This document shows positions 17,918 through 27,760 of a stretch of DNA of 64,000 bases, piece by piece. Positions within the stretch are counted from its first letter, which is position 1, and every line of letters starts with the position of its first letter. Position numbers and translations under genes: made by a program. The notes beneath the pieces are model-generated. The model was not told where the DNA came from and searched no databases. It saw only the letters and a list, made by a program, of their open reading frames with translations. Origin of the DNA: Arthrobacter russicus. Lineage in GTDB: Bacteria; Actinomycetota; Actinomycetes; Actinomycetales; Micrococcaceae. The DNA lies in NCBI RefSeq assembly GCF_031454135.1, contig NZ_JAVDQF010000001.1, positions 2,914,001 through 2,978,000 on the forward strand, read 5' to 3'.

Positions 17918-20900
17918 TTACTCTCGATTCTTGGACATCGCCACGGCGGCGCTGCCCGCTGCTACCGTTGCGCCGGCCGCGGCCAGCACCCCGGAGGCTG
18001 AGAAGCCGAGCCCGGTATTCGGCAGCGTTGTGCCATTTACAGGGTCATTTCCAGCGCCATCGTTGGTGCTGTTGCCGGTTTCAGTGGCGGCGGCTTTGAC
18101 GGACACCGCCAGACTGGCCGTTTCCACTCCGGCGATGGTGAGTACGAGCCGGTGGCTGCCGGAGGCGGCCGGAATCTGGCCGTTCAGCACAATGCCGCCG
18201 GTTCCGTCGATCTTTCCGGCAGCCAAGCGGACCGGTGTGGAACGCAGCTCCAGGACTGCATCCAGGCCGGTCCGGGCCTCGCTGACCATGACCGTCACCA
18301 GTTGTCCTGGCTTGACTTCGCTGCCCGGAGCTAGCTGCACTCCGTCGCCGTCCAGGAACAATACCTTGGGCGGAGTTTCCTTCTTTCCGCCTACCGGAAT
18401 AACACTGACGTCCTGGCCATTGACCCGGACCGTGACCGGCCCTTTGTCGAGCGCCCGGTCGGCGACGATCCGGTAGCTGACCACCTGGCCGTCCGTCCAG
18501 CTGCAGTCCACCTGGTAGCCGCCGCGGGCCCGCAGCCCGGTGAATGATCCGGACTTCCGCCATTCCTCCGGGCAGGCCGGCAACAGGTGGATGAACCCGG
18601 CATGGCTTTGCAGCAGCATTTCTGCAACAGCACCGGAGATGCCGAGGTTGCCGTCGATTTGGAACGGCGGATGCGAGGCGAAGAGGTTCGGCAGGGTGTT
18701 GTAGCTGAGCAGGCCGCGGAACATCTGCTGGGCCCGGAAACCGTCGCCCAATCTGGCGAACAGCGCGGCGCGCCAGGGCCAGGTCCAGGACCGGCGGCTG
18801 TCCCCGGAGACCGTTGCCGCGGTGAACGGCACGCCGGCCTTCTCGCCGCAGCGGGCCTTGAGCGAGACCAGCGCGGCAGCGGAGAATTCCGAATTCTTCG
18901 GGGTGATCTGCCGTCCCGGGTAGACCGCGAACAGATGCGAGGTGTGCCGGTGGATGTTGTTCGGATCGTCGCGGTCTTCCTGCCATTCCTGCAGCTGCCC
19001 CCAGCGGCCGATCTTGTTCTGCGCCAATCGGCTCTGCAGGCCCGCGATGACCGTCTGGTACTCGGCGTCGACATTGAGCGCTTTGGCGCTGTCGAGGTAG
19101 TTCTGGAACAGGTCCCAGATGATCTGCTGGTCGTACATGACGCCGTCTTCTTTGGGCCCTTGTTCGGGTGACCAGCCGTTGGGCGAGACCAGACTGCCAT
19201 CCGCGCGGACCTTGAGCCGGTCCTGCCAGAACTGGCAGATCTCCTTGATGATCGGGTAGGCGAGATCCCGCAAGTATGCGATGTCCTGGCTGAATGCCCA
19301 GTGTTCATAGAGATGCTGGGCGTACCAGGCGCTGGCTACGGTGTTCCATTCCCAGGAATTTCCGCCGAAGACGCTCTGCGAGGTCCGGGCGGTCCAGCCG
19401 CGCACCTGCGAGCCGAAGGCGTTTCTGGTCGCCACCCGGCTCGGTACCGCAACCTGTGCCACGAACTTGGCCAGGGCCAGGTGCGATTCGGACAAGTTGG
19501 TGGTCTCGGCACCCCAATAGTTCATTTGGACATTGATGTTGGTGTGGTAGTCGGAAGCCCAGGCCGGCTGGTTGCTGTTGTTCCACAGTCCTTGCAGGTT
19601 CGCCGGCAGGCCGTCGGCCCGGGAGGAACTCAGCAGCAGGTACCGGCTGAAATCGAACATAATCTGTTCCAAGGTCGGGTCCGCACCTCCGGCGGCATAC
19701 CGCTTGAGCCTGGCACCGGTCGGCAGCGCGAGCACGCTCTGCTCGGAATCGCCCCAGGCCACGGTGGCCCGGTCCATCAGCGCGGAAACCCGTTGCCGGT
19801 GATCGGCCAATAGCGCCGAATAGCCTTTCAAAGCCGCTTTGTTCAGGGCGATCGCGATACCCGGTGCCGGGTCTGCGCCGCGCCATCCGGCGGTGGCGTT
19901 CATTGCATAGTCAGTCCGCGCGTCGAGCAACAGGGTGAGCTTGGTCGCGCCGCTGAACTGGAGAGTGTTGTCCTTCGCGGTGACTGTGCCGTCGGACTCG
20001 ACGACTCGCACCGTGGCCGCGTGCTTCAGATTGTTGGCCATGTTGCCGCGGAAGGCCAACTGCTTCGCCGTGACATCGGCGCTGGTCGAAGCCTGGGTCT
20101 GGGCGGATTTGAGCGAAATGGTTCCGGACAATCCACCTGCCGCGTTGCTGGTGTAACGCAGCACCATCACGTCGTCGACCTGGCTGACGAAAGCCTCGCG
20201 GAGCACTTGCCCGGCGACACTGCCGAAGCGCGTGCTGTGCACGCCGACCGCTAGGTCGAGTGCGCGCTGGTAGCCGACGACGACGGCCCCGGACTGCGAG
20301 TCGAAGCCCGGGCCGGACACTTTGACCGCAGCGAGCTTCAACGGAGTGTTCGCGGAGCTGGTGGCCAGGGTCAAGCGGTAGGCCGGGTATGCCTTGGTGT
20401 TGCTGACCGCGAAGGTCTTGCTTTCGTTCCGGGCTTGGAACGGGGAGCCGCTTTGCCGGGTGTCGAGTACTGTCCAGACGGCTCCGTCCTCGGAGCCTTC
20501 GAGTTTCCAGGACCGGGGGTCCGAATCGGCGGCGTCGGCGCTGGTGAGGGTGTAGGAATTCACCACCGCCGGCGTGGCCAGGTCCAACTGCCACTGTGCT
20601 CCGGCCCCGGGTGCCGGGACCTGCCAGCTGGTCGCCGGGTCGTTGTCCACCGAACGCAATACGCCGGTAGCGCCGGCGGATTCTGCCGAAGATTCGCTGG
20701 GACACGAGATATAGCTGGTGAAGGCCCCCGGATTCATCCCCGGGACGGTGATCTCCGCGACTTGGAAATGGCTGACCCCGGCTTTCGGCACGAAAACGAA
20801 GCGGTAAAAGGCGTAGCCGGTGGTGTTGCCGAAGCTGAACCGTTTTTCCAGCCCCCGCGATTCGAACGGGCCGATTGCCCGGGAATCCAGCACGGTCCAC

Positions 20901-21574
20901 GCGGAACCGTCTGCCGAACCCTGCAGAGTCCAATCCTGCGGGTCCCGGGCGGGCACATCGTTCGCGCTGGTCAAGGCGTAGCCGGCAAGCACCGTGGGTT
21001 CCGGGAACTGGATCTGCCACAGCACCTCCCTGGGCGGACCGACGATGCACCACTTGGTGTTCGCCTTGCCGTCGCTGGCCGCCGCTGCGGTCTCCGAATC
21101 CGAGGTGGTGTAGGGGCCGCCGGGGGTGCTGATCACGGGGCGTTTCCGGGCCGCGAACGTCACGTTGAGCTGGCCGAAGTCCCGGTAGGAGCCGAAGCCC
21201 GTGACGCTCGTGTCGTAGTCGCTGTCCGGTTTGCCGGCAAGCGCGTTGTCGTAGTTGTTGACCCCGCCCCAGAGGCTGATTTCGTTGAATTGGACGACGT
21301 CTTCTTCCGGACTGCCGAAGATCATTCCGCCGACCCGGCCATTGCCGATCGGCAGCGCCTGGGATTGCCAATCGGTTGCCGGAAGCCGGTACCAGAGTGA
21401 TTTGGCGGAAAGCTTCGCCGAGTCCGGGGGAGCGGCGGGCCCGGTCTGTCCGGGGAGCCCCCGGCTTGCGGCGCCGGCCTGCTGCGCGGCCGATTCGAGG
21501 AGCACTGGCGTCGTTGCCAAGGCTCCACCCAATTGCAGGACGCGGCGCCGGCTGAGCGGAATTTGTCGATTCAT
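17918..21574 (-). CDS. cell-wall-anchored alpha-L-fucosidase, GH95, with two F5/8C domains
   Basis: A 1218-residue surface enzyme that should hydrolyse terminal (alpha-1,2-type) fucose from glycans. It starts with a TAT signal (LSRRRVLQLGGAL). The GH95 N-terminal domain begins at ALPIGNGRVGGMIFG near residue 75 and is interrupted by two discoidin/F5/8C modules (about 145-275 and 280-415, with DPQDWTLQGS and DPRSWKLEGS), then resumes. The catalytic (alpha/alpha)6 domain shows NINVQMNYW, WSPEQG and FQIDGNLG, matching the positions of the catalytic Asn pair, Glu and Asp described for GH95. It ends with LPNTG, a hydrophobic segment and KNRE, a sortase signal. The ATG at 21574 is used; the open frame extends to a TTG at 21586. 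It lies alone, opposite to the ribosomal genes. Confidence 0.9.
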   Translation of the reverse strand: MNRQIPLSRRRVLQLGGALATTPVLLESAAQQAGAASRGLPGQTGPAAPPDSAKLSAKSLWYRLPATDWQSQALPIGNGRVGGMIFGSPEEDVVQFNEISLWGGVNNYDNALAGKPDSDYDTSVTGFGSYRDFGQLNVTFAARKRPVISTPGGPYTTSDSETAAAASDGKANTKWCIVGPPREVLWQIQFPEPTVLAGYALTSANDVPARDPQDWTLQGSADGSAWTVLDSRAIGPFESRGLEKRFSFGNTTGYAFYRFVFVPKAGVSHFQVAEITVPGMNPGAFTSYISCPSESSAESAGATGVLRSVDNDPATSWQVPAPGAGAQWQLDLATPAVVNSYTLTSADAADSDPRSWKLEGSEDGAVWTVLDTRQSGSPFQARNESKTFAVSNTKAYPAYRLTLATSSANTPLKLAAVKVSGPGFDSQSGAVVVGYQRALDLAVGVHSTRFGSVAGQVLREAFVSQVDDVMVLRYTSNAAGGLSGTISLKSAQTQASTSADVTAKQLAFRGNMANNLKHAATVRVVESDGTVTAKDNTLQFSGATKLTLLLDARTDYAMNATAGWRGADPAPGIAIALNKAALKGYSALLADHRQRVSALMDRATVAWGDSEQSVLALPTGARLKRYAAGGADPTLEQIMFDFSRYLLLSSSRADGLPANLQGLWNNSNQPAWASDYHTNINVQMNYWGAETTNLSESHLALAKFVAQVAVPSRVATRNAFGSQVRGWTARTSQSVFGGNSWEWNTVASAWYAQHLYEHWAFSQDIAYLRDLAYPIIKEICQFWQDRLKVRADGSLVSPNGWSPEQGPKEDGVMYDQQIIWDLFQNYLDSAKALNVDAEYQTVIAGLQSRLAQNKIGRWGQLQEWQEDRDDPNNIHRHTSHLFAVYPGRQITPKNSEFSAAALVSLKARCGEKAGVPFTAATVSGDSRRSWTWPWRAALFARLGDGFRAQQMFRGLLSYNTLPNLFASHPPFQIDGNLGISGAVAEMLLQSHAGFIHLLPACPEEWRKSGSFTGLRARGGYQVDCSWTDGQVVSYRIVADRALDKGPVTVRVNGQDVSVIPVGGKKETPPKVLFLDGDGVQLAPGSEVKPGQLVTVMVSEARTGLDAVLELRSTPVRLAAGKIDGTGGIVLNGQIPAASGSHRLVLTIAGVETASLAVSVKAAATETGNSTNDGAGNDPVNGTTLPNTGLGFSASGVLAAAGATVAAGSAAVAMSKNRE

Positions 21575-22058
21575 TTGAAGCCCCAACTATTGATAGATTA
21601 GATGTTTATACGGTCAATCATTGACTTGGCTACAGAAACGGAGCATATTCTGCCGATGTTATGAGATTAAAGATCGGATGTCTACGTTTTTGATCGAGGT
21701 GGGATTGCGGATCGCTCACGGTTCGGGCGCAATCCCCCGCGGGCGGCGGATTCCGTCGGTGGGCTGCGGCGGCTTGCCGAGTGAAGCGACGCCTCGAATC
21801 GTGATAAGATATTGAGCTTGTGTGGTCTATTCAAGGCCGCGCAATGGGCAACACCATAAACTCGTAAACTTTCGTGCCAGTGCATACTGCCGTTCTCCGC
21901 TGTGCGGCGGGCGGTCCAAATGTTCCTGGCATGGCGGTTTAGGCCCGCTCTGGCAAAATCCAGGCGGGTTGAGAGACACCCCCGATCAACTGTTCCGCAA
22001 GGCTCATCCTGTATGCACGACTTCAGGGTGAGAACCGGCGAGACGACAGGAGTAACTA
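21575..22058. other. divergent intergenic region: fucosidase and spc operon promoters
   Basis: About 480 bp with no supported gene. The left end holds a minus-strand promoter for the fucosidase. The spc operon promoter for rplN must lie in the right part; TAAGAT near 21809 and TAAACT near 21865 are possible -10 boxes, but neither has a clear -35. The rplN leader would be about 190 to 240 nt. Confidence 0.45.
21589..21617 (-). promoter_or_regulatory. predicted fucosidase promoter with overlapping palindrome
   Basis: On the minus strand TTGACC (21617-21612) is followed by TATCAAT (21595-21589). The -35 overlaps a palindrome GTCAAT-C-ATTGAC (21613-21625), a plausible repressor site. Confidence 0.45.
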
Positions 22059-22427
22059 GTGATTCAGCAGGAGTCGCGACTCAAGGTTGCCGACAACACT
22101 GGTGCTAAGGAAATCCTTACCATCCGTGTCCTCGGTGGCTCTGGCCGTCGCTACGCAGGTATCGGCGACGTCATCGTCGCCACCGTCAAGGATGCAATTC
22201 CGGGCGGAAACGTGAAAAAGGGCGATGTGGTCAAGGCCGTCATCGTCCGCACCAAGAAGGAACGCCGCCGTGCGGACGGTTCCTACATCAAGTTCGATGA
22301 GAACGCTGCAGTGATCTTGAAGAACGACGGCGACCCCCGTGGTACCCGTATCTTCGGCCCGGTCGGCCGGGAACTTCGCGACAAGAAGTTCATGAAGATC
22401 ATCTCGCTCGCTCCGGAGGTGTTGTAA
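22059..22427 (+). CDS. rplN: 50S ribosomal protein L14
   Basis: First gene of the spc operon, 122 residues. [18 protein letters not shown] at the start, [18 protein letters not shown], and [14 protein letters not shown] with SLAPEVL at the end are family hallmarks. L14 forms an intersubunit bridge and binds the silencing factor RsfS. GTG start at 22059 with AGGAG seven bases upstream. Confidence 0.97.
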   Translation: MIQQESRLKVADNTGAKEILTIRVLGGSGRRYAGIGDVIVATVKDAIPGGNVKKGDVVKAVIVRTKKERRRADGSYIKFDENAAVILKNDGDPRGTRIFGPVGRELRDKKFMKIISLAPEVL

Positions 22428-22429
22428 AC

Positions 22430-22798
22430 ATGGCGAAGATCAACATCAAAAAGGGCGATCTGGTTCAGGTCATCACCGGTGCCAAGGCTGAGCGCGGCGG
22501 CGACCGGGGCAAGCAGGGCAAAGTCCTGCGGGTTTTCCCGGAAAGCAACCGCGTGCTCGTTGAAGGCATCAACCGCGTGACCAAGCACACCAAGGTCGGA
22601 CAGTCGCAGCGCGGCACCAAGACCGGTGGCATCGAGACCGTTGAAGCCTCCATCCACATCTCGAACGTGGCTTTGGTGGATCCGTCCACCAAGAAGCCGA
22701 CTCGCGTCGGCTACCGCCTCGAAACCGTTGAGCGCGACGGCCGTGAACGCGTCACCCGCGTTCGCTTCGCGAAGAGCTCCGGAAAGGATCTGGCATGA
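22430..22798 (+). CDS. rplX: 50S ribosomal protein L24
   Basis: 122 residues. It has the KOW motif ([18 protein letters not shown]), then [12 protein letters not shown] and [10 protein letters not shown], with a C-terminal part ([16 protein letters not shown]) normal for the family. L24 acts at an early step of 50S assembly. The start is two bases after the rplN stop, and the stop overlaps rplE (ATGA). Confidence 0.97.
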   Translation: MAKINIKKGDLVQVITGAKAERGGDRGKQGKVLRVFPESNRVLVEGINRVTKHTKVGQSQRGTKTGGIETVEASIHISNVALVDPSTKKPTRVGYRLETVERDGRERVTRVRFAKSSGKDLA

Positions 22799-23376
22799 GC
22801 ATCGAAACCACTGAAGCTGTAGAGAAGATCACGCCGCGTCTGAAGACCCGCTACGCCGAGGAAATCAAGAAGACGCTGCAGGACGAATTCAACTACGGCA
22901 ACGTCAACCAGGTTCCGCGCCTGGTCAAGGTCGTCGTGAACATGGGCGTCGGCGAGGCAGCCCGGGACTCCAAGGTCATCGACGGTGCGGTTCGCGACTT
23001 GACCCTGATCACCGGCCAGAAGCCGATGGTCACCAAGGCCCGCAAGTCGATCGCCCAGTTCAAGCTGCGGGAAGGCATGCCGATCGGCGCGCACACCACG
23101 TTGCGCGGCGACCGGATGTGGGAATTCGTCGACCGTCTGGTCACCCTGGCACTGCCCCGTATCCGCGACTTCCGCGGACTTTCCGGCAAGCAGTTCGATG
23201 GCAATGGCAACTACACCTTCGGTCTCACCGAGCAGGTCATGTTCCACGAAATCGACCAGGACGCGATCGACAAGATCCGTGGCATGGACATTACCGTGGT
23301 CACCACGGCGAAGACCGACGACGAAGGCCGCGCGCTGCTCAAGGCGCTTGGCTTCCCGTTCAAATCCGAAGACTAA
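22795..23376 (+). CDS. rplE: 50S ribosomal protein L5
   Basis: 193 residues. [39 protein letters not shown] and the C-terminal [13 protein letters not shown] identify L5, which binds 5S rRNA and contacts P-site tRNA. In many actinobacteria rpsN follows here; instead a 90-bp gap leads to rpsH. Confidence 0.97.
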   Translation: MSIETTEAVEKITPRLKTRYAEEIKKTLQDEFNYGNVNQVPRLVKVVVNMGVGEAARDSKVIDGAVRDLTLITGQKPMVTKARKSIAQFKLREGMPIGAHTTLRGDRMWEFVDRLVTLALPRIRDFRGLSGKQFDGNGNYTFGLTEQVMFHEIDQDAIDKIRGMDITVVTTAKTDDEGRALLKALGFPFKSED

Positions 23377-23466
23377 CAACTACTTGGCAGGTCCCGTGCT
23401 TCGCGCCGATTGCCGGCGCATGAGAAGACAACGCGGAAACCGCTTCGAGGAAGGGCAAGAGCCCAC

Positions 23467-24419
<953 letters not shown>

Positions 24420-24421
24420 TC

Positions 24422-24805
24422 ATGGCTTTGACCATTAATAAGAACCGCAAGGGCAAGTCCCGTTCGGCCGCCCGCGGTCGTCGTCACCTGCGCGTCCGCA
24501 AGCGGATCGTCGGTACCGAGACCCGTCCCCGTCTGGTTGTCAACCGTTCGGCCCGGCACATCTTCGTGCAGGTCGTCGATGACAGCAAGGGCGTGACCGT
24601 GGCTTCTGCTTCCACCTTGGAAGCAGATCTGCGTGCGTTCGACGGCGACAAGACCGCCAAAGCCAAGCGCGTTGGCGAACTGGTTGCCGACCGTGCGAAG
24701 AAGGCCGGCATCGAGTCCGTCGTCTTCGACCGCGGTGGCAACAAGTACCACGGCCGGATCGCGGCCGTTGCCGATGGCGCACGTGAAGGCGGTTTGGCCC
24801 TGTGA
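24422..24805 (+). CDS. rplR: 50S ribosomal protein L18
   Basis: 127 residues. Basic N-terminus with [15 protein letters not shown], then [20 protein letters not shown], and [20 protein letters not shown] at the C-terminus. L18 brings 5S rRNA into the 50S subunit with L5. Overlaps rpsE by four bases (GTGA). Confidence 0.97.
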   Translation: MALTINKNRKGKSRSAARGRRHLRVRKRIVGTETRPRLVVNRSARHIFVQVVDDSKGVTVASASTLEADLRAFDGDKTAKAKRVGELVADRAKKAGIESVVFDRGGNKYHGRIAAVADGAREGGLAL

Positions 24806-25539
24806 GCGAGAACATCAAAGAAGAAAGCACAACCACTGTGTCTGAGAACACCGAAGCAGTTGCGGCTACCGAAACTTCTGCCGGTTCCAACGAGGATCGT
24901 CGCGGCAGCAGCCGTGGCGGCCGCGATGGTGGCCGTGGCGGACGTGACGGTGGCCGTGGCGGCCGCGATGGTGGCCGTGGCGGCCGCGATGGCGGACGCG
25001 ACGCTGAGAAGAACCAGTACATTGAAAAACTGGTGACCATCAACCGCGTGGCCAAGGTCGTCAAGGGCGGCCGTCGCTTCAGCTTCACCGCCCTGATGGT
25101 CGTCGGCGACGGCAACGGTCTGGTCGGCGTCGGCTACGGCAAGGCCAAGGAAGTTCCCGCAGCGATCGCCAAGGGCGTCGAGGAAGCGAAGAAGTCCTTC
25201 TTCCGCGTTCCGCGCATCGGCAACACCATTCCGCACCGCGTACAGGGCGAGGCCGCTGCCGGCGTCGTGCTGTTGCGTCCGGCAACCCCGGGTACCGGCG
25301 TTATCGCCGGCGGTCCGGTGCGCGCCGTGCTGGAATGCGCCGGTGTCCACGACATCCTGTCGAAGTCGCTCGGTTCCTCCAACGCGATCAACATCGTGCA
25401 CGCCACGGTTGCCGCACTGCGCCAGCTCGAAGAGCCGGCTTCGGTTGCAGCCCGCCGCGGTTTGCCGATGGACGAGGTCGTTCCCGGTCCGTTGTTGCGT
25501 ACCATTCAGGAAAATGCGCAAGCAAAGGCAGGTGCCTAA
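24802..25539 (+). CDS. rpsE: 30S ribosomal protein S5 with long Gly/Arg/Asp repeat extension
   Basis: 245 residues; the S5 core begins at about residue 72 ([20 protein letters not shown]) and includes the conserved [16 protein letters not shown] and GIGNTIPH-like segment ([13 protein letters not shown]). The first 70 residues are an acidic lead followed by four perfect-length 7-residue repeats of the type GRGGRDG encoded by four 21-bp DNA repeats (24911-24994). The extension is likely disordered and could bind RNA, as RGG boxes do. GTG start overlapping rplR. S5 lies near the mRNA entry channel. Confidence 0.96.
   Translation: MSENIKEESTTTVSENTEAVAATETSAGSNEDRRGSSRGGRDGGRGGRDGGRGGRDGGRGGRDGGRDAEKNQYIEKLVTINRVAKVVKGGRRFSFTALMVVGDGNGLVGVGYGKAKEVPAAIAKGVEEAKKSFFRVPRIGNTIPHRVQGEAAAGVVLLRPATPGTGVIAGGPVRAVLECAGVHDILSKSLGSSNAINIVHATVAALRQLEEPASVAARRGLPMDEVVPGPLLRTIQENAQAKAGA
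24911..24994 (+). repeat. four tandem 21-bp repeats inside rpsE
   Basis: Units begin at 24911, 24932, 24953 and 24974, each starting GCCGTGGCGG; unit 2 differs at a few third positions. They encode Gly/Arg/Asp-rich heptads. Such an array may vary in copy number between strains. Confidence 0.85.
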
Positions 25540-25751
25540 TGACCACCCCGAAGAATGTCCAGGTGTCTGAGAAGACTCTGGAGATCACGCAGATCAAGTC
25601 CACCATCGGTGGAAAGCAGAACCAGCGCGACACGCTGCGTTCACTGGGCCTCAAGCGCATCGGTCACACCGTGGTGCGCAAGGCCGATGCAGTGACCGTC
25701 GGCATGATCAACACGGTTCCGCACCTGGTGAAGGTAGAGGAGGCGAAGTAA
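25539..25751 (+). CDS. rpmD: 50S ribosomal protein L30
   Basis: 70 residues starting [20 protein letters not shown], with [20 protein letters not shown], the defining L30 motif. The ATG shares one base with the rpsE stop (TAATG). A longer open frame beginning at 25335 is only an overlap with rpsE and is not used. Confidence 0.96.
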   Translation: MTTPKNVQVSEKTLEITQIKSTIGGKQNQRDTLRSLGLKRIGHTVVRKADAVTVGMINTVPHLVKVEEAK

Positions 25752-25753
25752 TC

Positions 25754-26278
25754 ATGGCTGAAGCTACTAAAACTAAGGCCGCCAAGGCGTCCGCCACTAA
25801 GGCAGACAGCGCCAAGGCAGAAACCGTTGAGAAGCAGAACGCATTGAAGGTGCACCACCTGCGTCCGGCTCCCGGCGCCAAAACCGCGAAGACCCGTGTG
25901 GGCCGTGGCGAAGGCTCCAAGGGCAAGACCGCAGGCCGTGGCACCAAGGGCACCAAAGCCCGCTACCAGGTGAAGGCCGGTTTCGCCGGCGGTCAGCTGC
26001 CGTTGCACATGCGCCTGCCGAAGCTTCGCGGCTTCAAGAACCCGTTCCGGGTGGAGTTCCAGGTCGTGAACTTGGACAAGATCTCCGAGTTGTACCCGGA
26101 TGGTGGCGAAGTGACCGTGGAGAGCCTGGTCGCCAAGGGGGCAGTTCGCAAGAACCAGCCCGTCAAGGTGCTCGGGACCGGTGAACTCACCGTCAAGGTG
26201 CAGGTTACCGTGAACGCTTTCTCGACCAGCGCTACCGAAAAGATTGTTGCTGCCGGCGGTTCTGCTACCGAGCTGTAA
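25754..26278 (+). CDS. rplO: 50S ribosomal protein L15
   Basis: 174 residues, about 25 longer than usual because of a Lys/Ala-rich N-terminal extension (residues 1-30). The core begins at [20 protein letters not shown] and includes [17 protein letters not shown] and [19 protein letters not shown]. Last ribosomal gene of the spc block; a terminator follows, so secY has its own promoter or depends on read-through. Confidence 0.96.
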   Translation: MAEATKTKAAKASATKADSAKAETVEKQNALKVHHLRPAPGAKTAKTRVGRGEGSKGKTAGRGTKGTKARYQVKAGFAGGQLPLHMRLPKLRGFKNPFRVEFQVVNLDKISELYPDGGEVTVESLVAKGAVRKNQPVKVLGTGELTVKVQVTVNAFSTSATEKIVAAGGSATEL

Positions 26279-26305
26279 TTGCTTTGGCACACAGCATGAA
26301 TTGAG

Positions 26306-26348
26306 CTCTTGGTGGATGGGGGATTTCCTCCATCCACCAAGAGTTTTT
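26306..26348 (+). terminator. terminator after rplO
   Basis: A perfect 14-bp stem CTCTTGGTGGATGG (26306-26319) with CCATCCACCAAGAG (26330-26343), a 10-nt loop and TTTTT after it. It separates rplO from secY. Confidence 0.92.
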
Positions 26349-26434
26349 CGTTTTCTATAGGGTCTACCCACTAGACTCGGTTGGTGGGCCATGGCGGCCC
26401 AACTTCTTCGGAACCAAGAACTTCAGGAGGATGC

Positions 26435-27760
26435 TTGCTTTCCGCAATTGGCCGCGCCTTTCGCACGCCTGACCTGCGACGCAAGTTGTTGTTCACGCTG
26501 GGCATCATTGTCATTTTCAGACTCGGCGCCTTCATCCCTTCACCGGGTGTGAACTATAACAATGTCCAGCAGTGCCTCACCGCCGGCAATACAGATCAAG
26601 GCATCTACCAGCTGGTCAACCTCTTCAGCGGTGGCGCATTGCTCCAGGTGTCCATCTTCGCGCTCGGCATCATGCCGTACATCACCGCGAGCATCATCAT
26701 CCAGCTGCTGCGGGTGGTCATTCCCCGCTTCCAGGATCTGCACCTCGAGGGCGCCCAGGGGCAGAGCAAGCTCACCCAGTACACCCGTTACCTGACCATC
26801 GGCCTCGGCTTGCTCAATGCCACCACGCTGGTGTCATTGGCCCGTTCCGGCCAGCTGCTCGGCGGCTGCGGCCAGGATGGCACTCCGGGCGCGATCATCC
26901 CGGACAGCTCGATCATCGTCACGATTCTATTGATCATCACCTTGACGGCCGGCACCGGTCTGATCATGTGGATGGGCGAATTGGTCACCGAAAAGGGTGT
27001 GGGCAATGGCATGTCGCTGCTCATCTTCACCTCGATCGTGGCGCAGTTCCCGGTTTCGCTCGGACAGATCTGGAGCACCAAGGGTCCAGGAACCTTCTTC
27101 GTGGTTCTCTTGATCGGTGTGGTGGTGATGGCCCTGGTGGTCTTCGTGGAACAGTCGCAACGACGCGTACCGGTCCAATATGCGAAGCGGATGATCGGCC
27201 GGCGCACCGTCGGCGGCACCAGCACCTATATCCCGATCAAGGTCAATATGGCCGGCGTGGTGCCGGTCATCTTCGCCTCCTCGCTGTTGTACCTGCCGGC
27301 ACTGATCGCACAGTTCGCCGCTGGCGGCAACAACGCGAATGCACCGGGCTGGGCGATTTGGATCAACGACAACCTGACCAAGGGCGACCACCCGATCTAC
27401 ATGGCGATGTACTTCTTCATGATCGTGTTCTTCACGTACTTCTACGTGGCGATCACCTTCAACCCGGAAGAAGTTTCGGACAACATGAAGAAGTACGGCG
27501 GCTTCATTCCGGGCATCCGGGCCGGCAAACCGACTGCGGACTACCTGCAGTACGTGTTGTCCCGGATTACCTTGCCGGGTGCAATCTACCTCGGTCTGGT
27601 CGCTTTGATCCCGCTGATCGCGCTAGTGCTGATCCAGGCGAACCAGAACTTCCCGTTCGGCGGCACCTCGCTGCTGATCATGGTCGGCGTGGGTCTGGAA
27701 ACCGTGAAGCAGATCGATGCGCAGCTGCAACAACGGCACTACGAGGGGTTGCTGCGATGA
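26435..27760 (+). CDS. secY: protein translocase subunit SecY
   Basis: The channel of the Sec translocon, 441 residues with ten membrane spans. Recognisable parts: AFRTPDLRRKLLFTLGI at the start, FSGGALLQVSIFALGIMPYITASIIIQLL split over TM2, VPVQYAKRMIGRR in cytoplasmic loop C4, and IPGIRAGKPTADYL in loop C5. I use the TTG start at 26435, because AGGAGG sits four bases upstream and the product then begins at the family's normal MLSAIGRAF. The longer frame to 26381 adds residues not seen in SecY. Overlaps adk by four bases. Confidence 0.95.
   Translation: MLSAIGRAFRTPDLRRKLLFTLGIIVIFRLGAFIPSPGVNYNNVQQCLTAGNTDQGIYQLVNLFSGGALLQVSIFALGIMPYITASIIIQLLRVVIPRFQDLHLEGAQGQSKLTQYTRYLTIGLGLLNATTLVSLARSGQLLGGCGQDGTPGAIIPDSSIIVTILLIITLTAGTGLIMWMGELVTEKGVGNGMSLLIFTSIVAQFPVSLGQIWSTKGPGTFFVVLLIGVVVMALVVFVEQSQRRVPVQYAKRMIGRRTVGGTSTYIPIKVNMAGVVPVIFASSLLYLPALIAQFAAGGNNANAPGWAIWINDNLTKGDHPIYMAMYFFMIVFFTYFYVAITFNPEEVSDNMKKYGGFIPGIRAGKPTADYLQYVLSRITLPGAIYLGLVALIPLIALVLIQANQNFPFGGTSLLIMVGVGLETVKQIDAQLQQRHYEGLLR

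Noticed and set aside
17787-18476. 229-residue plus-strand frame at the fucosidase 3' end
   Set aside because: Antisense shadow of the fucosidase; begins in the inverted repeat.
21587-22058. Short open frames in the rplN upstream region
   Set aside because: Under 80 codons, no ribosome sites, and no protein character; the region looks like promoter and leader.
24911-24994. 21-bp tandem units in rpsE as a CRISPR-like array
   Set aside because: No spacers, exact in-frame heptad coding, and inside a ribosomal protein gene.
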